Origin: Enterobacter cloacae complex sp. ECNIH7
GTDB lineage: Bacteria; Pseudomonadota; Gammaproteobacteria; Enterobacterales; Enterobacteriaceae
Direction of reading: 5' to 3'
DNA: 64,000 nt
Assembly (NCBI RefSeq): GCF_002208095.1
Contig: NZ_CP017990.1
Coordinates: 2,976,001 to 3,040,000 of the forward strand
Position numbers and translations under genes: made by a program
Part shown: positions 1 through 9,916 of the stretch, piece after piece
How positions within the stretch are numbered: the first letter of the stretch is position 1
Layout: each line of letters opens with the position of its first letter
Notes under the pieces: generated by a model
What the model was told of the DNA's origin: nothing
Database searches by the model: none
Seen by the model: only the letters and a program-made list of their open reading frames with translations

Positions 1-822
1 CGCTCCCAGCACCACTTCTGCCTGTGTCATCCTGATAAAAATCTGCTTTGCTCGCCCGGTCTCCGGACGAAACCGTGGCACCAGAAAATACCGATTTGCC
101 AGCGCAATTACCACCATCAACGCCACCAGCGCACATTTGAACAACAAATACTGCACGTAGCCAGCCTGCCAGGGAATATCGAGGCCCCGTATCATGAGTG
201 CATTTATCACCCCGGAGAGCAGCACGCCAGCAACGGCGTAATGCCCCACGCGCGAGAAGCGCATCATGGTAAAGATGGCGGCATTCTGCCAGCGCCCTTT
301 CGCCAGTCGCATGCAGAACAGCAGGGGCAGTAATCCGCCAAGCCAGGTGGCGGCACAGATCAGGTGAAAAGCATAATTAAGACGCTGCAGCGCCCCCATC
401 GGACCGTCGTTCATCGCCGCGTGCCCTACCCCAGCCAGCAGGATAAGCTGGCCCATTGCGAGCAGCAGCAGACGCGAACCTTTCAGCGGCGCGAGCCATG
501 CGGCACTGACCGTTATCGCAGCGAGGATTATTTGCCACAGCCAGACGCCGCCAAACCGGGTTCCCATCACGCTGAACCAGACCTGTGGCGCAAACACATC
601 TCCCCAGCCGTTGCCCATCAATCCGCCCTGCAGCATAAACATCAGGACCGCAGCCGCCAGGCTCACTAGGGCCGCCACTTTCTGCTGAGACTGAAAACGC
701 CGGGACAGCAGACGGTGGAGAGAGGAAGGCGCAAACCAGACGCTATAAAGCGCATTGCCAAACACCAGCATCAGCGCCCCGAAATGGATAAAGCGTAACC
801 CGACATAACACAGCGCCAGCAT
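1..822 (-). CDS. yebZ: YebZ, CopD-family copper resistance membrane protein (partial)
   Basis: An open frame of 274 codons runs from an ATG at 822 off the left edge. The E. coli protein is about 290 residues, so roughly the last 16 are missing. The visible N-terminus ([19 protein letters not shown]) is hydrophobic, and the frame holds several membrane-type stretches typical of the CopD family, inner-membrane proteins proposed to move copper with CopC-type carriers. The start lies one base after the stop of the CopC-like gene, so the two are almost certainly co-transcribed and translationally coupled. The function in copper handling is known for the family and not shown directly here. Confidence 0.88.
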   Translation of the reverse strand, partial: MLALCYVGLRFIHFGALMLVFGNALYSVWFAPSSLHRLLSRRFQSQQKVAALVSLAAAVLMFMLQGGLMGNGWGDVFAPQVWFSVMGTRFGGVWLWQIILAAITVSAAWLAPLKGSRLLLLAMGQLILLAGVGHAAMNDGPMGALQRLNYAFHLICAATWLGGLLPLLFCMRLAKGRWQNAAIFTMMRFSRVGHYAVAGVLLSGVINALMIRGLDIPWQAGYVQYLLFKCALVALMVVIALANRYFLVPRFRPETGRAKQIFIRMTQAEVVLGA

Positions 823-823
823 G

Positions 824-1195
824 CTATTTCACGCTAAAGTGATAGCTGCCTTTGGTTTTATGGCCGTCTACGGAGACCACGTGCCAGTCCACCTGGTAAG
901 TTCCTGCTGCCAGCGTTTGTTCCAGCGGCACGGTAAGCTGAGCTTTGTTCTTTTCGTCGCGCGTAACGGTTCCCGTTTTGATGACCTGCTTTTGCGCATC
1001 CGTTACCACCACACCGCTAAAACCAGGTTCGATACCTTCCGAAAAATTCAGCATAAGTGCCTGAGGTGCGGTCACCACGCTGTCTGCTGCCGGGACCTGC
1101 TGGTTAAGATGCGCATGTGCAAGCACGGAGGGCGTCATCATTGTCGAGGCCACAAAAATCAGTGCGCATACTGCGCGGGAAGCGGAGAAACCCAT
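824..1195 (-). CDS. yobA: YobA, CopC-family periplasmic copper-binding protein
   Basis: A 123-residue secreted protein. A signal peptide ends at VLA, so the mature protein would begin His27-Ala-His29, which fits the amino-terminal histidine-brace copper site of CopC proteins. Further possible ligands lie near the C-terminus in [10 protein letters not shown]. The rest is the small beta-sandwich domain of the family. It is first in a two-gene operon with the CopD-like yebZ and is divergent from holE. It probably binds Cu(II) in the periplasm. Copper binding is inferred from the family and from the conserved histidines. Confidence 0.9.
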   Translation of the reverse strand: MGFSASRAVCALIFVASTMMTPSVLAHAHLNQQVPAADSVVTAPQALMLNFSEGIEPGFSGVVVTDAQKQVIKTGTVTRDEKNKAQLTVPLEQTLAAGTYQVDWHVVSVDGHKTKGSYHFSVK

Positions 1196-1331
1196 CCAAT
1201 CATTCCTTTTTGTTATGTCTGTATGCTAAAGAATAACGCTGTATAATAAACGAGTCGAGGATCATCCTGCCTCCGCTTGTCATCATCGTGCAATCGCGGT
1301 AACGTTGCCGCCGCATAAAAAGGAGAAGGTA

Positions 1332-1562
1332 ATGAAGATCAATCTGGCCGCCCTTCCGCAGGACGAGATGGATAAAGTGAATGTCGATCTCGCTGCCGCT
1401 GGGGTCGCGTTCAAAGAGCGTTACAACATGCCCATCGTGGCTGAAGTCGTGGAACGGGAACAGCCCGCCCATCTGCGCGACTGGTTCCGCGAAAGACTCA
1501 TCGCCCACCGTCTTGCCTCGGTCAATCTCTCCCGTTTACCGTACGAGCCTAAAGTTAAATAA
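1332..1562 (+). CDS. holE: DNA polymerase III theta subunit
   Basis: The encoded 76 residues match the length and sequence pattern of E. coli HolE (begins [15 protein letters not shown], contains [12 protein letters not shown]). Theta binds and stabilises the epsilon proofreading subunit in the replicative polymerase core. The frame is open nine codons further upstream, but the ATG at 1332 follows a clear AGGAGAAGG ribosome site and gives the family length. It stands alone between divergent yobA and co-oriented yobB. Confidence 0.95.
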   Translation: MKINLAALPQDEMDKVNVDLAAAGVAFKERYNMPIVAEVVEREQPAHLRDWFRERLIAHRLASVNLSRLPYEPKVK

Positions 1563-1672
1563 GCTTAACGAGTCGTTACACTTCCTTACGCGTAATCTGG
1601 CAGGATAAGAAAACCCTGATAAATTTGGGTCTATTCTTAAATCTCTGCGACTCAGTGTATAAGGAAGTCACG

Positions 1673-2323
1673 ATGTCACATTGGAATATAGCGGCAGCCC
1701 AGTATGGCGGGCTGCATCAGACCGTAGATGACCATGTTACGCACCACCTGCGCTTCATCGCCGAAGCAGCGCGGCAGCGGTGCGAACTGCTGGTTTTCCC
1801 TGAACTCTCATTAACGGGCTCTGGCGCGCCGACGTTACCTCCCCCGCCCGATGACGCGCAGCTGGAGCCGCTGCTCAACGCGGCACATCTACACCAGATT
1901 ACCGTTATTGCCGGGCTCCCCCTGGAACAGAATGGCCAGCGCCAGAAAGGCCTTGTGCTGTTTTCGCCCGCTCGCCATCGCATTTTGCGCTATCCGCAAG
2001 GGCGCGGAGCGAGCCTGGTGCCGGGGGATAGACACCTTAGCATCCTTGATGCACATCCCGATTCGCCCAATCTCGATCCCCGGGCAACGCTTGTTACCAG
2101 CTGCCAGTCGGTGGGGGATAATCGCTGGCGGCAGTCCATCAGTAACCTGCAGCGCTTCGCGCATAAATATGCCATTGCGGTGCTGATGGCGAACGCCTGC
2201 GGCGGCAGCGCGCTGTGGGATGAAAAAGGCCAGCTGGTCGTGCGCGCGGATAAGGGCGAGCTTCTGGTGACCGGCACGCTCGGCAGAGAGGGTTGGCAAG
2301 CCGATATCATTCCTTTAGGCTAG
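1673..2323 (+). CDS. yobB: YobB, nitrilase / C-N hydrolase-like protein
   Basis: A 216-residue protein of the carbon-nitrogen hydrolase fold, with the N-terminal pattern AAAQYGG, then LLVFPELSLTG carrying the usual catalytic glutamate. The ATG at 1673 is preceded by AAGGAAG; the frame extends 16 codons upstream without a ribosome site. The lysine and cysteine motifs of active nitrilases are hard to find: the region that should read YRK is LRYPQ, and the only cysteine in the right area lies in TSCQS. It may be a degenerate or non-catalytic member. The substrate is unknown. Confidence 0.8.
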   Translation: MSHWNIAAAQYGGLHQTVDDHVTHHLRFIAEAARQRCELLVFPELSLTGSGAPTLPPPPDDAQLEPLLNAAHLHQITVIAGLPLEQNGQRQKGLVLFSPARHRILRYPQGRGASLVPGDRHLSILDAHPDSPNLDPRATLVTSCQSVGDNRWRQSISNLQRFAHKYAIAVLMANACGGSALWDEKGQLVVRADKGELLVTGTLGREGWQADIIPLG

Positions 2324-2347
2324 GCGTTTTAAGCTCAGGAGTTTTCA

Positions 2348-3010
2348 ATGCTGCGCGTCATCGATACCGAAACTTGCGATCTTCAGGGCGGAATAGTGGA
2401 AGTGGCCTCTGTCGACGTGGTTGATGGTAAAATCGTCAACCCCATGAGCCATCTGGTGCGTCCCGATCGCCCCATCAGCCCTCAGGCAATGGCTATCCAT
2501 CGCATTACCGAATCGATGGTGGCGGATAAGCCGTGGATCGAAGAGATCATCCCTCACTACTACGGTAGCCCGTGGTACGTCGCGCATAACGCCAGCTTTG
2601 ACCGCCGGGTGTTGCCTGAAATGCCGGGGGAATGGATTTGCACCATGAAGCTGGCGCGTCGTCTGTGGCCGGGGATTAAATACAGCAATATGGCGCTGTA
2701 CAAGTCACGCAAGCTCAGCGTTCGTACCCCTGAGGGGCTTCACCATCACCGCGCCCTGTATGACTGCTATATCACCGCCGCGCTGCTGATTGATATTATG
2801 AATATCTCTGGCTGGACGCCGGATGACATGGCGACGATCACCGGACGTCCCGCGCTGCTGACCACGTTTACCTTTGGTAAATATCGCGGGAAGCCGGTGT
2901 CCGAGGTGGCGGATAAAGACCCGGGCTATTTGCGCTGGCTGTATAACAACCTCGACAGAATGAGCCCGGAACTGCGCTTAACGCTAAAACATTATCTGGG
3001 CGACGCTTAA
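2348..3010 (+). CDS. exoX: Exodeoxyribonuclease X
   Basis: A 220-residue DEDDh-type 3'-5' exonuclease of the DnaQ superfamily. The Exo I motif is VIDTETCDL at the N-terminus, Exo II is HNASFDRR near residue 80, and Exo III is the histidine-rich [10 protein letters not shown] near residue 137. ExoX degrades DNA from 3' ends and takes part in mismatch repair and recombination. It starts 24 bases after yobB and probably shares its transcript. Its stop codon overlaps the stop of convergent ptrB. Confidence 0.95.
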   Translation: MLRVIDTETCDLQGGIVEVASVDVVDGKIVNPMSHLVRPDRPISPQAMAIHRITESMVADKPWIEEIIPHYYGSPWYVAHNASFDRRVLPEMPGEWICTMKLARRLWPGIKYSNMALYKSRKLSVRTPEGLHHHRALYDCYITAALLIDIMNISGWTPDDMATITGRPALLTTFTFGKYRGKPVSEVADKDPGYLRWLYNNLDRMSPELRLTLKHYLGDA

Positions 3011-5067
3011 CGCTCCGCACGGCCTGGCAGCGTTTCCTGCGCCAGGCCTATTAAAAAGGCATATTCCAGGGCAACGCCTTCGTACGATTTAAATCGCCCC
3101 GATTTCCCTCCGTGTCCGGAATCCATATCGGTACACAGCAGCAGCAGATTGTCATCGGTTTTCAGCTCCCGCAGTTTTGCCACCCATTTTGCCGGCTCCC
3201 AGTATTGCACCTGAGAATCATGCAAACCGGTGGTGACCAGCATATGCGGGTAGGCTTTCGCCTCAACGTTATCGTACGGGCTGTACTCTTTCATATAGCG
3301 GTAGTACATCTCATCCTGCGGATTCCCCCACTCCTCAAACTCCCCGGTGGTAAGAGGAATGGATTCATCGAGCATGGTCGTGACCACATCGACAAACGGT
3401 ACCTGCGCGACAATCCCCTTAAAGCGGTCGGGACGCTGGTTGATCGCCGCCCCCATCAGCATGCCGCCCGCGCTGCCCCCCATGCCAAAGCAGAGCTGCG
3501 GAGCGCCGTAGCCCTGCTCAATCAGCGCATCACAGACGTCGAGGTAGTCATTGAAGGTGTTTTTCTTTTTCAGGAATTTCCCGTCTTCATACCAGTTCTG
3601 GCCCAGCTCACCGCCGCCGCGAATATGGGCGATGGCGAAAACAAAGCCGCGATCGAGCAGGCTTAACCGGCTGCTGCTGAAATCGGCATCCATGCTTGAG
3701 CCATACGAGCCGTAGCCGTACACCAGGATCGGGTTTTTGCCTTTCTGGAAATGGCCTTTGTGATAGACCAGCGAGACCGGGACCTCAACGCTATCGCGGG
3801 CGGTAACCCACAGGTGCTCGCTGCGGTAGTTTTCGGACTCAAAACCTTTTACCTCGGTCTGTTTAATCACCTGGCGCTGCCCGGTATCCATATCCAGCTC
3901 AAACAGGGTGTCCGGCGTGGTCATGGAGGAGTAGCCGTAGCGCAACCGCGACGATTCGGGTTCAGGATTGAACCCAATCCACGTCACGTAGGCCGGGTCA
4001 TCAAACGCAATCCCCACCACTTCCCGGGTTTTACGGTTGATTTGCCGGATACTGGTCAGCCCGCGCTGACGCTCTTCCACCACCAGCCAGTCGGTAAACA
4101 GGGTGAACCCTTCCAGCATCACCTGATCCCGCGCGGGGATAAGCACTTCCCACTTGCGCTCATCGCGCACTTTGGTTCTATAGAGACCAAAGTTTTTGCC
4201 CTCGCGATTGGAGCGCAGATAAAAGCTGTGCTGGAAGTGATCCAGGCTGTACTCGTGATCCTTGCGGCGCGGCAGGAAACAGAGCGGCTGGGCGTCCGGC
4301 AGTTCGGCATCCAGCAGCAGAACTTCCGACGTCGTCGCGCTGGCAAGGAAGATAATCACATAGTGGCGTGAGGAGGTTTTATGCAGGCTGACATAGAACG
4401 TTTCGTCTTTCTCTTCATAAACCAGCTCGTCGTCAGCGGAGTCTGTTCCCACGGTATGTCGCCACACCTGGTAAGGCAGCAGCGTCGACGCGTGCTTTTT
4501 GACGTAGTAGACCGTCTCGGAATCATTCGCCCAGACAAAATCCGGGGAGACGTTTTCCAGCATTTCCGGATACCAGTTGCCGGTCTCCAGATTGCGAAAC
4601 CGCAGGCCGTACTGGCGGCGGGAGAGATAATCCTCCGCCAGCGCCATCACCGCGTTGTCAGGGGAAATGGACATGCCGCCCAGGGTATAAAACTCGCTAT
4701 GGGCGGCCCGCTGGTTGGCATCGAGCAGAATATCCCACTCATCCCATTCGGCGCTTAACACCGACTGACGCTGGTAGATGGGATACTCATTGCCGGGCTC
4801 GTAAATATGGCGATAGCGATAGCCGTTTTTGGTCCAGGGCGCGGAGATATCGCGCTGGGGAATACGCTGCACCATTTCATTCAGCAGCTGGTCCTGAAGC
4901 GTCTGCTGGCTGGACATGACCTTGCGGCCATAGTCGTTTTCCTCGTGCAGGTAGTCGAGTACCTCTGGTCGGGAGCGAGAATCGTCCCGCAGCCAGTAAT
5001 AGTTGTCTATACGCGTATCGCCATGCGTGGTGATCGCATAAGGAGTACGTCGGGCTTTCGGTGGCAT
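3007..5067 (-). CDS. ptrB: Oligopeptidase B
   Basis: A 686-residue serine peptidase of the prolyl oligopeptidase family (S9A), the same length as the E. coli enzyme. The N-terminal half forms the beta-propeller. The C-terminal hydrolase domain has the nucleophile motif GGSAGG near residue 531, the aspartate in [10 protein letters not shown] and the histidine in DSGHGGKSG. It is a cytoplasmic enzyme that cleaves short peptides after Arg or Lys. It is monocistronic and convergent with exoX. Confidence 0.96.
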   Translation of the reverse strand: MPPKARRTPYAITTHGDTRIDNYYWLRDDSRSRPEVLDYLHEENDYGRKVMSSQQTLQDQLLNEMVQRIPQRDISAPWTKNGYRYRHIYEPGNEYPIYQRQSVLSAEWDEWDILLDANQRAAHSEFYTLGGMSISPDNAVMALAEDYLSRRQYGLRFRNLETGNWYPEMLENVSPDFVWANDSETVYYVKKHASTLLPYQVWRHTVGTDSADDELVYEEKDETFYVSLHKTSSRHYVIIFLASATTSEVLLLDAELPDAQPLCFLPRRKDHEYSLDHFQHSFYLRSNREGKNFGLYRTKVRDERKWEVLIPARDQVMLEGFTLFTDWLVVEERQRGLTSIRQINRKTREVVGIAFDDPAYVTWIGFNPEPESSRLRYGYSSMTTPDTLFELDMDTGQRQVIKQTEVKGFESENYRSEHLWVTARDSVEVPVSLVYHKGHFQKGKNPILVYGYGSYGSSMDADFSSSRLSLLDRGFVFAIAHIRGGGELGQNWYEDGKFLKKKNTFNDYLDVCDALIEQGYGAPQLCFGMGGSAGGMLMGAAINQRPDRFKGIVAQVPFVDVVTTMLDESIPLTTGEFEEWGNPQDEMYYRYMKEYSPYDNVEAKAYPHMLVTTGLHDSQVQYWEPAKWVAKLRELKTDDNLLLLCTDMDSGHGGKSGRFKSYEGVALEYAFLIGLAQETLPGRAER

Positions 5068-5152
5068 GTCATCATTCTTTTAAGTTTTACACCCTATAAG
5101 GTTGGCAAAACCCACGCATGATGCAAGCGAAACAGCGTCGCGACGGCAACGG

Positions 5153-5800
5153 CTATCCCTGTAACGCCTGTTTTTGCTCCCGGATATCCCGCTCAATACC
5201 CTCGCGCACGTCCTGAGGGATCTTTAACGCATCGCCCAGAGCGTTAAGGTAGCTTCGCTCCATAAAATGATCGATATCGATGGCGGCGCAGCTGAGGAAA
5301 TAAAGCTCCAGCGCCTCTTCCTCATTTTTCACACTTTGCGCAAGACGCTGCGGCTCGAGCGGCTGTTCTATCGCCTGCGCCACCAGCACTCTTCCCTTCT
5401 CTTCAACACCGGCCTCGCGCAGCTGCTGCTCGATCGCCGATCGTTCCTTATCGTCAATATGCCCGTCGCTTTTCGCGGCAAAGACTAGCGCAAGAATGAG
5501 CCGTTCGGTACGCAGATCCAGCGGCGAGGTGTGCTCGCCGTAATGCGGTTCATCGCTGTGCGCGGTCCGTACCCTGTCCTTGTATTTATTCCACAGCACG
5601 GTGCCCGCGATGGCGCCGCCGCCGGCCAGCAGCGCGCCTGTACCATACTTTGCCAGCAGCTTGCGTGAGGATTTATTCGCGACCAGCAGGCCTGCCAGCC
5701 CGCCGAGCGCCCCGGGTACCAGCAGTTTGCTGAAGTCCCGTTCGCCAGACGATGTTTTCTGCCCTAACAGGGATTGCACTTGATTTAACCAGCCAGACAT
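5153..5800 (-). CDS. yebE: YebE, DUF533 inner-membrane protein
   Basis: A 215-residue protein beginning [16 protein letters not shown] glycine- and alanine-rich hydrophobic segment around residues 31-70 is probably membrane-embedded, followed by an acidic TerB-like helical domain. The ATG at 5800 has GAGGG just upstream; the frame continues only to a GTG four codons earlier. E. coli yebE is known as a CpxR target, but I see no clear CpxR box here. In E. coli yebF and yebG lie between yebE and purT; both are absent here. Confidence 0.88.
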   Translation of the reverse strand: MSGWLNQVQSLLGQKTSSGERDFSKLLVPGALGGLAGLLVANKSSRKLLAKYGTGALLAGGGAIAGTVLWNKYKDRVRTAHSDEPHYGEHTSPLDLRTERLILALVFAAKSDGHIDDKERSAIEQQLREAGVEEKGRVLVAQAIEQPLEPQRLAQSVKNEEEALELYFLSCAAIDIDHFMERSYLNALGDALKIPQDVREGIERDIREQKQALQG

Positions 5801-5913
5801 GGTTTCCCTCACTTAACGGTGAACATGTTCCACAGCGTAAGCGAGCGGGCGTCAGGAAATGTCTGGTCGGGCTAAAGAAGCGCAAATTTCTGCCCTCGCG
5901 TTTATCCCTGCGC

Positions 5914-5943
5914 AAGACAGACGCAAACGTTTTCGTTTATACT
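5914..5943 (+). promoter_or_regulatory. purT promoter with PurR operator
   Basis: The 16-base sequence at 5921-5936, ACGCAAACGTTTTCGT, fits the PurR consensus ACGCAAACGTTTNCNT. It lies between a candidate -35 (AAGACA, 5914-5919) and -10 (TATACT, 5938-5943), about 35 bases before the purT start. Binding of the purine repressor PurR with hypoxanthine or guanine would block this promoter, as known for E. coli purT. Confidence 0.88.
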
Positions 5944-5970
5944 GCGCGCAACTTTTTCAGGGGGATTGTT

Positions 5971-7149
5971 ATGATTCGTTTAGGAACTGCGCTGCGACCT
6001 GCGGCGACGCGAGTGATGCTGTTGGGATCGGGCGAGCTGGGAAAAGAGGTCGCCATTGAGTGCCAGCGTTTAGGTGTGGAAGTCATTGCCGTAGACCGTT
6101 ACGCCGACGCACCCGCCATGCACGTCGCCCATCGTTCTTATGTGATTAACATGCTGGATGGCGATGCCCTTCGTGAGCTGATTACGCGCGAAAAACCCGA
6201 TTTTGTCGTGCCGGAAATTGAGGCCATTGCCACCGATACGCTGATCGCGCTTGAGCAGGAAGGCCAGCGCGTGGTGCCCTGCGCGAAAGCCGCAAAGCTG
6301 ACCATGAACCGCGAAGGCATTCGTCGCCTGGCGGCAGAAGAGCTGGGATTGCCCACGTCGAGCTATCGTTTTGCTGGCGATAAGGCGGCATTCCTGCAGG
6401 CCGTTGAGGAGATTGGTTACCCGTGCATCGTTAAGCCGGTGATGAGCTCCTCCGGTAAAGGACAGAGCTTTATTCGCGACAGCAGCACGCTGGAAAAGGC
6501 GTGGGAGTACGCCCAGCAGGGCGGCCGCGCCGGCGCCGGTCGCGTCATCGTCGAAGGCGTCGTGAAGTTTGATTTCGAGATCACCCTGCTGACCGTCAGC
6601 GCCGTTGACGGCGTCCATTTCTGCGACCCGATTGGCCACCGTCAGGAGGATGGCGATTATCGCGAATCCTGGCAGCCGCAGCAGATGAGCGCCCTGGCGC
6701 TGGAACGTGCTCAGGAGATCGCCCGTAAAACCGTCCTGGCGCTGGGAGGCTATGGCCTGTTCGGCGTGGAGCTGTTTGTGTGCGGCGACGAGGTGATTTT
6801 CAGCGAAGTTTCCCCTCGCCCGCATGACACCGGCATGGTCACGCTCATTTCGCAGGATCTCTCCGAGTTCGCTCTGCACGTGCGCGCCTTCCTCGGCCTG
6901 CCCGTCGGCGGTATCCGTCAGTACGGCCCGGCCGCCTCGGCGGTGATCCTGCCGCAGTTAACCAGCCAGAACGTCACGTTTGATAATGTCGACGGGGCGG
7001 TGGGTGCCGGGTTGCAGGTACGTTTGTTCGGCAAGCCTGAGATCGACGGAACCCGGCGTCTTGGCGTGGCGTTAGCCACCGGGGATAACGTTGACGACGC
7101 CGTGGCGAGAGCCAAAGCGGCCGCAGCAAGCGTTAAGGTAACGGGATAA
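5971..7149 (+). CDS. purT: Formate-dependent GAR transformylase (phosphoribosylglycinamide formyltransferase 2)
   Basis: A 392-residue ATP-grasp enzyme, matching E. coli PurT in length. It makes formyl-GAR from GAR, formate and ATP in purine synthesis. Visible features are the nucleotide-fold N-terminus [14 protein letters not shown], the ATP-grasp loop [11 protein letters not shown] near residue 155-165, and the metal and phosphate region [20 protein letters not shown] ([13 protein letters not shown]). The ATG at 5971 was chosen because it matches the family start and follows GGGGG; the frame is open much further upstream through the PurR box. An intrinsic terminator follows. Confidence 0.97.
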   Translation: MIRLGTALRPAATRVMLLGSGELGKEVAIECQRLGVEVIAVDRYADAPAMHVAHRSYVINMLDGDALRELITREKPDFVVPEIEAIATDTLIALEQEGQRVVPCAKAAKLTMNREGIRRLAAEELGLPTSSYRFAGDKAAFLQAVEEIGYPCIVKPVMSSSGKGQSFIRDSSTLEKAWEYAQQGGRAGAGRVIVEGVVKFDFEITLLTVSAVDGVHFCDPIGHRQEDGDYRESWQPQQMSALALERAQEIARKTVLALGGYGLFGVELFVCGDEVIFSEVSPRPHDTGMVTLISQDLSEFALHVRAFLGLPVGGIRQYGPAASAVILPQLTSQNVTFDNVDGAVGAGLQVRLFGKPEIDGTRRLGVALATGDNVDDAVARAKAAAASVKVTG

Positions 7150-7153
7150 AAAA

Positions 7154-7175
7154 ACGGGCCGAAAGGCCCGTTTTT
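7154..7175. terminator. Bidirectional terminator purT/eda
   Basis: A 7-bp stem ACGGGCC / GGCCCGT with a GAAA tetraloop is flanked by A and T runs on both sides. It lies just after the purT stop and before the convergent eda stop, so it can serve both transcripts. Confidence 0.92.
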
Positions 7176-7190
7176 CATGCGACGAGAGAC

Positions 7191-7832
7191 TTACTGCTTC
7201 GCGCCTTCTACCGCTTCGCGAGCCAGTTTGGTGATGCGATCCCAGTCGCCCGCTTCCAGCGCATCCGCCGGAACCAGCCATGAGCCACCGATGCACAGGA
7301 CGCTTTTCAGTGCCAGGTAGTCACGGTAGTTGGCAGGAGAGATGCCGCCCGTCGGGCAGAAGCGTACCTGAGAGAATGGACCCGCAATCGCCTGCAGCGC
7401 TTTGGTGCCGCCGTTCGCTTCAGCCGGGAAGAATTTAAACTCTTTCAGACCGTAGTCCATGCCCAGCATCAGTTCGGAGACGGTGCTGATACCCGGGATC
7501 AGTGGAATAGTGCCTTCGGTCGCGGCTTTCAGCAGCGACTCGGTCAGCCCCGGGCTAATGGCAAACTGTGCGCCCGCTTCGGTCACTTCAGCCAGCTGTT
7601 TTGCGTTCGTCACGGTACCCGCACCGATGATGGCGTCCGGCACTTCTTTGGCAATCGCGCGAATGGCATCCATCGCGCAGGCAGTGCGCAGGGTCACTTC
7701 CAGAACGCGAACGCCACCCGCAACCAGCGCTTTCGCCATCGGTACAGCGTGCTCCAGCTTGTTTACCACGATAACCGGCACGACAGGGCCAGTGGTCAGG
7801 ATTGATTCTGCACTTGTTTTCCAGTTTTTCAT
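7191..7832 (-). CDS. eda: KDPG/KHG aldolase
   Basis: A 213-residue class I aldolase. It splits 2-keto-3-deoxy-6-phosphogluconate to pyruvate and glyceraldehyde 3-phosphate, and also acts on 4-hydroxy-2-oxoglutarate. The Schiff-base lysine lies in KEFKFFPAE near residue 133, with the catalytic glutamate in LEVTLRT near residue 45. The ATG at 7832 ([10 protein letters not shown]) gives the E. coli length; the frame extends 11 codons upstream. It follows edd by 39 bases, as in the edd-eda operon, and is the common end point of the Entner-Doudoroff and hexuronate/pectin pathways. Confidence 0.97.
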   Translation of the reverse strand: MKNWKTSAESILTTGPVVPVIVVNKLEHAVPMAKALVAGGVRVLEVTLRTACAMDAIRAIAKEVPDAIIGAGTVTNAKQLAEVTEAGAQFAISPGLTESLLKAATEGTIPLIPGISTVSELMLGMDYGLKEFKFFPAEANGGTKALQAIAGPFSQVRFCPTGGISPANYRDYLALKSVLCIGGSWLVPADALEAGDWDRITKLAREAVEGAKQ

Positions 7833-7871
7833 CAGAGTTTTCTCTCGCCAGATCGTTAAAATCAAGTCGTC

Positions 7872-9683
7872 TTAAAACGTAATACAGGTAGCGCCCTGCT
7901 CCGCACCGGAGAGTTTCTCACGCAGCGCGCTGAACATTTCGCGTCCGGTCCCCACGCGCGATGCGCTCAGGTCAGGAATATGGGGCTGACGTGCCGCCAG
8001 CTCGGCGTCATCGACCAGCAGGGTTAACTCACCTGTCTGACCGTTCACGCGGATCGTGTCACCGTCACGCACTTTCGCCAGTAAACCGCCGTCGTAAGCT
8101 TCAGGCGTCACGTGGATGGCTGAAGGCACTTTACCGGATGCCCCTGAGAGGCGTCCATCGGTTACTAACGCAATTTTGAAACGGCGGTCCAATAATACAC
8201 CAAGTGGTGGCATAAGTTTATGTAATTCTGGCATCCCGTTAGCTTTAGGCCCCTGGTGACGCACCACCACTACGCAGTCTTTATCAAGCAGACCGGCGTC
8301 AAAGGCGGGTAATACGTCGTGCTGGCTTTCAAACACCACCGCCGGCGCTTCGATAACCTGGTTCTCTTCCGGTACGGCAGAGGTCTTCATTACCGCACGA
8401 CCGAGGTTGCCGCTCAGCACTTTGGTGCCGCCATGAGGAGAGAACGGTTTGTCGATCGTGGCAATCACCTGCGCATCAAGGGACGCGCTCGCCCCTTCAC
8501 GCCAGTCCAGCTCGCCGTTGTTCAGCCACGGCTCCTGGGTGTAGCGCTGAAGGCCAAAGCCCGCCACGGTATTTACGTCTTCATGCAGCAGTCCGCCTTT
8601 CAGCAGCTCGCGCATCAGCAGCGGTACGCCGCCAGCGGCCTGGAAGTGGTTGATGTCCGCCGGACCGTTCGGGTACAGGCGCGCCATCAGCGGCACTACA
8701 GAAGAGATCTCGGAGAAGTCATCCCAGTTAATCAGAATGCCCGCCGCACGCGCCATGGCCACCAGGTGCATGGTGTGGTTGGTTGACCCCCCGGTTGCCA
8801 GCAGCGCGACAATCCCGTTGACGATGACTTTTTCATCGACCATTTTACCCATCGGCATCCATTCGTTGCCGTTTCCGGTCAGACGCGTAACCTGACGGGC
8901 CGCGGCCTCGGTCAGCGCCTTGCGCAGCGGCGCATCCGGCTGGATAAAGGACGAGCCCGGAAGCTGCATCCCCATAAACTCCACCACCATCTGGTTAGTG
9001 TTAGCCGTACCGTAGAACGTACAGGTCCCCGGCGCATGATAGGACGCGGCTTCCGCCTCCAGCAGCGCCTGACGGTCTGCTTTCCCTTCCGCGTACAGCT
9101 GGCGGATACGCACTTTTTCTTTGTTCGGCAGGCCGCTTGCCATTGGACCGGACGGCACGAAGATAGCAGGCAGATGCCCAAACGACAGCGCCGCCATCAC
9201 CAGACCCGGGACAATCTTGTCGCACACGCCGAGATAGAGCGCGCCATCAAACATGTTGTGTGAAAGACCCACCGCCGCGGACATGGCAATCACTTCGCGG
9301 CTCAGCAGGGAGAGCTCCATACCGTCCTGACCCTGCGTTACGCCGTCGCACATGGCGGGTACCCCACCCGCGACCTGGCCCACCGCATTCACGCTGTGCA
9401 GCGCTTTACGGATGATATCCGGGTAAACCTCATAGGGCTGGTGCGCGGAGAGCATATCGTTATAAGCGGTAATGATGGCGATATTGTTACGCAACATGCT
9501 TTTCAGCGACGCTTTATCGTCAGGCTGGCAGGCGGCGAAGCCGTGCGCCAGGTTACCGCAGGCCAGCTGAGATCGGTGGACGGTGTTGCTCTTTGCCTGC
9601 TCAATCCGGGCGAGGTAGGCCGAACGGGTCTCTTTCGAGCGCTCAATAATGCGCTGTGTTACGCGTAACAATGTCGGATTCAT
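7872..9683 (-). CDS. edd: 6-phosphogluconate dehydratase
   Basis: A 603-residue member of the IlvD/Edd dehydratase family. It converts 6-phosphogluconate to KDPG using a [4Fe-4S] cluster. Cysteines expected to hold the cluster appear in [11 protein letters not shown] and [11 protein letters not shown]. The ATG at 9683 ([10 protein letters not shown]) gives exactly the E. coli length; the frame opens five codons upstream. It is the first gene of edd-eda. GntR-type control is suggested by the operator upstream. Confidence 0.97.
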   Translation of the reverse strand: MNPTLLRVTQRIIERSKETRSAYLARIEQAKSNTVHRSQLACGNLAHGFAACQPDDKASLKSMLRNNIAIITAYNDMLSAHQPYEVYPDIIRKALHSVNAVGQVAGGVPAMCDGVTQGQDGMELSLLSREVIAMSAAVGLSHNMFDGALYLGVCDKIVPGLVMAALSFGHLPAIFVPSGPMASGLPNKEKVRIRQLYAEGKADRQALLEAEAASYHAPGTCTFYGTANTNQMVVEFMGMQLPGSSFIQPDAPLRKALTEAAARQVTRLTGNGNEWMPMGKMVDEKVIVNGIVALLATGGSTNHTMHLVAMARAAGILINWDDFSEISSVVPLMARLYPNGPADINHFQAAGGVPLLMRELLKGGLLHEDVNTVAGFGLQRYTQEPWLNNGELDWREGASASLDAQVIATIDKPFSPHGGTKVLSGNLGRAVMKTSAVPEENQVIEAPAVVFESQHDVLPAFDAGLLDKDCVVVVRHQGPKANGMPELHKLMPPLGVLLDRRFKIALVTDGRLSGASGKVPSAIHVTPEAYDGGLLAKVRDGDTIRVNGQTGELTLLVDDAELAARQPHIPDLSASRVGTGREMFSALREKLSGAEQGATCITF

Positions 9684-9800
9684 AAAAGCTCCTCTCATTT
9701 ATCTGTCCGGGCTCGGGAGTTTACAAAGTCGCTGGCAGTTGTTAACAACGCTGAAACGCTTGCTGTCCGGAGCTCAGGGGCAAAATCACTTCCGGCAGTG

Positions 9801-9840
9801 TAATAAAAAAAGCTCCGCGGGTGAATCCACACGGAGCTTA
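9801..9840 (-). terminator. Intrinsic terminator after zwf, in the edd upstream region
   Basis: Read on the minus strand, an 8-bp stem (AAGCTCCG / CGGAGCTT, arms 9832-9839 and 9810-9817, 14-base loop) runs into seven or more Ts. It is well placed to end zwf transcription. It also lies between the GntR operator and the edd start, so an edd transcript starting near that operator would cross it. Confidence 0.8.
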
Positions 9841-9876
9841 AAAGTTGAAAATTGTGCCACTAGCTGTGTTAGATCA

Positions 9877-9892
9877 TGTTACCGGTAAAATA
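9877..9892. promoter_or_regulatory. GntR operator for edd-eda
   Basis: ATGTTACCGGTAAAAT differs by one base from the palindromic GntR operator ATGTTACCGGTAACAT. It lies about 190 bases upstream of edd and just past the zwf stop. In E. coli gluconate relieves GntR repression of edd through such sites. Confidence 0.85.
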
Positions 9893-9916
9893 ACACTTTC
9901 GGGCTAGCGGATTATC

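Noticed and set aside
364..669. Small plus-strand open frame inside the copper region
   Set aside because: It lies opposite the yebZ frame, which is open for all 274 codons in the window and has family homology.
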